From positions 1 to 30,638 of IMG/VR virus record IMGVR_UViG_3300008266_000809: a stretch of DNA of 30,638 nt, one strand, 5' to 3'. A program made the translations under genes and the position numbers. How positions within the stretch are numbered: position 1 is the stretch's first letter; each line of letters opens with the position of its first letter. This stretch comes from a virus. Under the pieces are notes generated by a model that ran no database searches, was not told the origin of the DNA, and saw only the letters and a list, made by a program, of their open reading frames with translations. This document shows, piece by piece, positions 30,383 through 30,638 of this stretch.

Positions 30383-30638
30383 TCAAGAAAATTTAGAAAG
30401 ACTAGAGTCTGCGATTGGTAGACTAGAAAACAAACAAAGTGTCATTTATTTTTTAACTTATGACACAAAAAATAATCCGAGAGCGGCGGTAAAACATATC
30501 TATGATATTGCGTTGACCCTCAAAAAAAATGGATTTTTAGGGAATGATATAAAGTTTATCAAATCAAATGAAATAAATAACATTTGGGAAAAATGTGATT
30601 TTTGGATTACCGATGATAAAAGAATTATTGATTCCTGT
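30375..30638 (+). CDS. Partial glycosyltransferase-like protein fused to repeat copy
   Basis: An ATG at 30375 overlaps the previous stop and the frame stays open to the window end (88 codons). Residues 1-53 begin MNNQENLERLESAIGRLENK and contain VIYFLTYDTKNNPRAAVKHI and DIALTLKKNG. This resembles the N-terminus of phage GT-B glycosyltransferases (a small N-terminal helix, then a strand and helix). From F54 on the sequence is identical to the end of the HAD-like protein, because the DNA from 30525 is the second copy of the 114-bp repeat. The fusion is in frame but joins unrelated families, so either a recombination product or an assembly artefact is likely. Confidence 0.55.
   Translation, partial: MNNQENLERLESAIGRLENKQSVIYFLTYDTKNNPRAAVKHIYDIALTLKKNGFLGNDIKFIKSNEINNIWEKCDFWITDDKRIIDSC
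30525..30638 (+). repeat. 114-bp exact repeat, copy 2, at window edge
   Basis: An exact copy of 29927-30040. The two copies share AAAAATGG at the left junction. Copy 2 stops at the window edge at the same base where copy 1 meets its TAA. Confidence 0.95.

Overview
The window looks like part of a T4-like (myovirus, contractile tail) phage genome, probably one infecting a Bacteroidota/Flavobacteriia host. Support for a T4-like phage is a recognisable set of tail and neck genes: tail sheath (gp18), tail tube (gp19), a gp26-like baseplate hub protein, a tape-measure candidate, and gp13-, gp14- and gp15-like neck and tail-completion proteins. A family B DNA polymerase, a dUTPase and a PhoH-like ATPase fit the same picture. 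The host guess is an inference from very AT-rich DNA, the rarity of clear Shine-Dalgarno sites, a BppU-like baseplate protein and Pro-Thr-repeat adhesins. No integrase, tRNA, rRNA, CRISPR array or insertion sequence was seen. Terminase, portal and capsid genes are not in the window.

Layout. (1) 1-8908, minus strand: a partial structural gene, tape-measure candidate, gp26-like hub, tail tube, an unusual non-coding element (3588-3964), a very large sheath, then gp15-like and gp14-like proteins. A missed 51-residue plus-strand gene sits at 7000-7155. (2) 8967-11804: a SNF2-type helicase and a PD-(D/E)XK-like nuclease meet tail to tail and separate gp14 from gp13. (3) 11880-15898: gp13-like neck protein (plus) converging on DNA polymerase (minus). 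(4) 15985-22729, minus: a baseplate/fibre/adhesin cluster with LamG-like and Pro-Thr-repeat modules. (5) 22785-26443, plus: a structural operon including a protein made of seven 47-residue repeats. (6) 26492-30638, plus: a glycosyltransferase, small genes, dUTPase, PhoH, a HAD-like protein and a cut-off last gene.

How it works together. Thirteen genes or operons, nearly all virion genes, carry a TATTTAT element 4-52 nt upstream on the coding strand. I infer this to be the phage's late promoter. Several elements lie so close to the ATG that transcripts may be leaderless. Metabolic and replication genes other than phoH lack it. Three clear intrinsic terminators end minus-strand late units.

The most unusual item is the 377-bp gap between sheath and tube genes. 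It holds at least six degenerate 13-bp CCAGTATCTAG-like repeats full of CTAG, plus a perfect 14-bp palindrome (GTTCCACGTGGAAC at 3863-3876) matching the chromosomal ParB-binding site parS. No parA or parB is visible nearby. Several genes look recently damaged or mis-assembled: a one-base frameshift in a tail fibre gene, a truncated glycosyltransferase, and an exact 114-bp repeat at the right edge that fuses two unrelated genes in frame.
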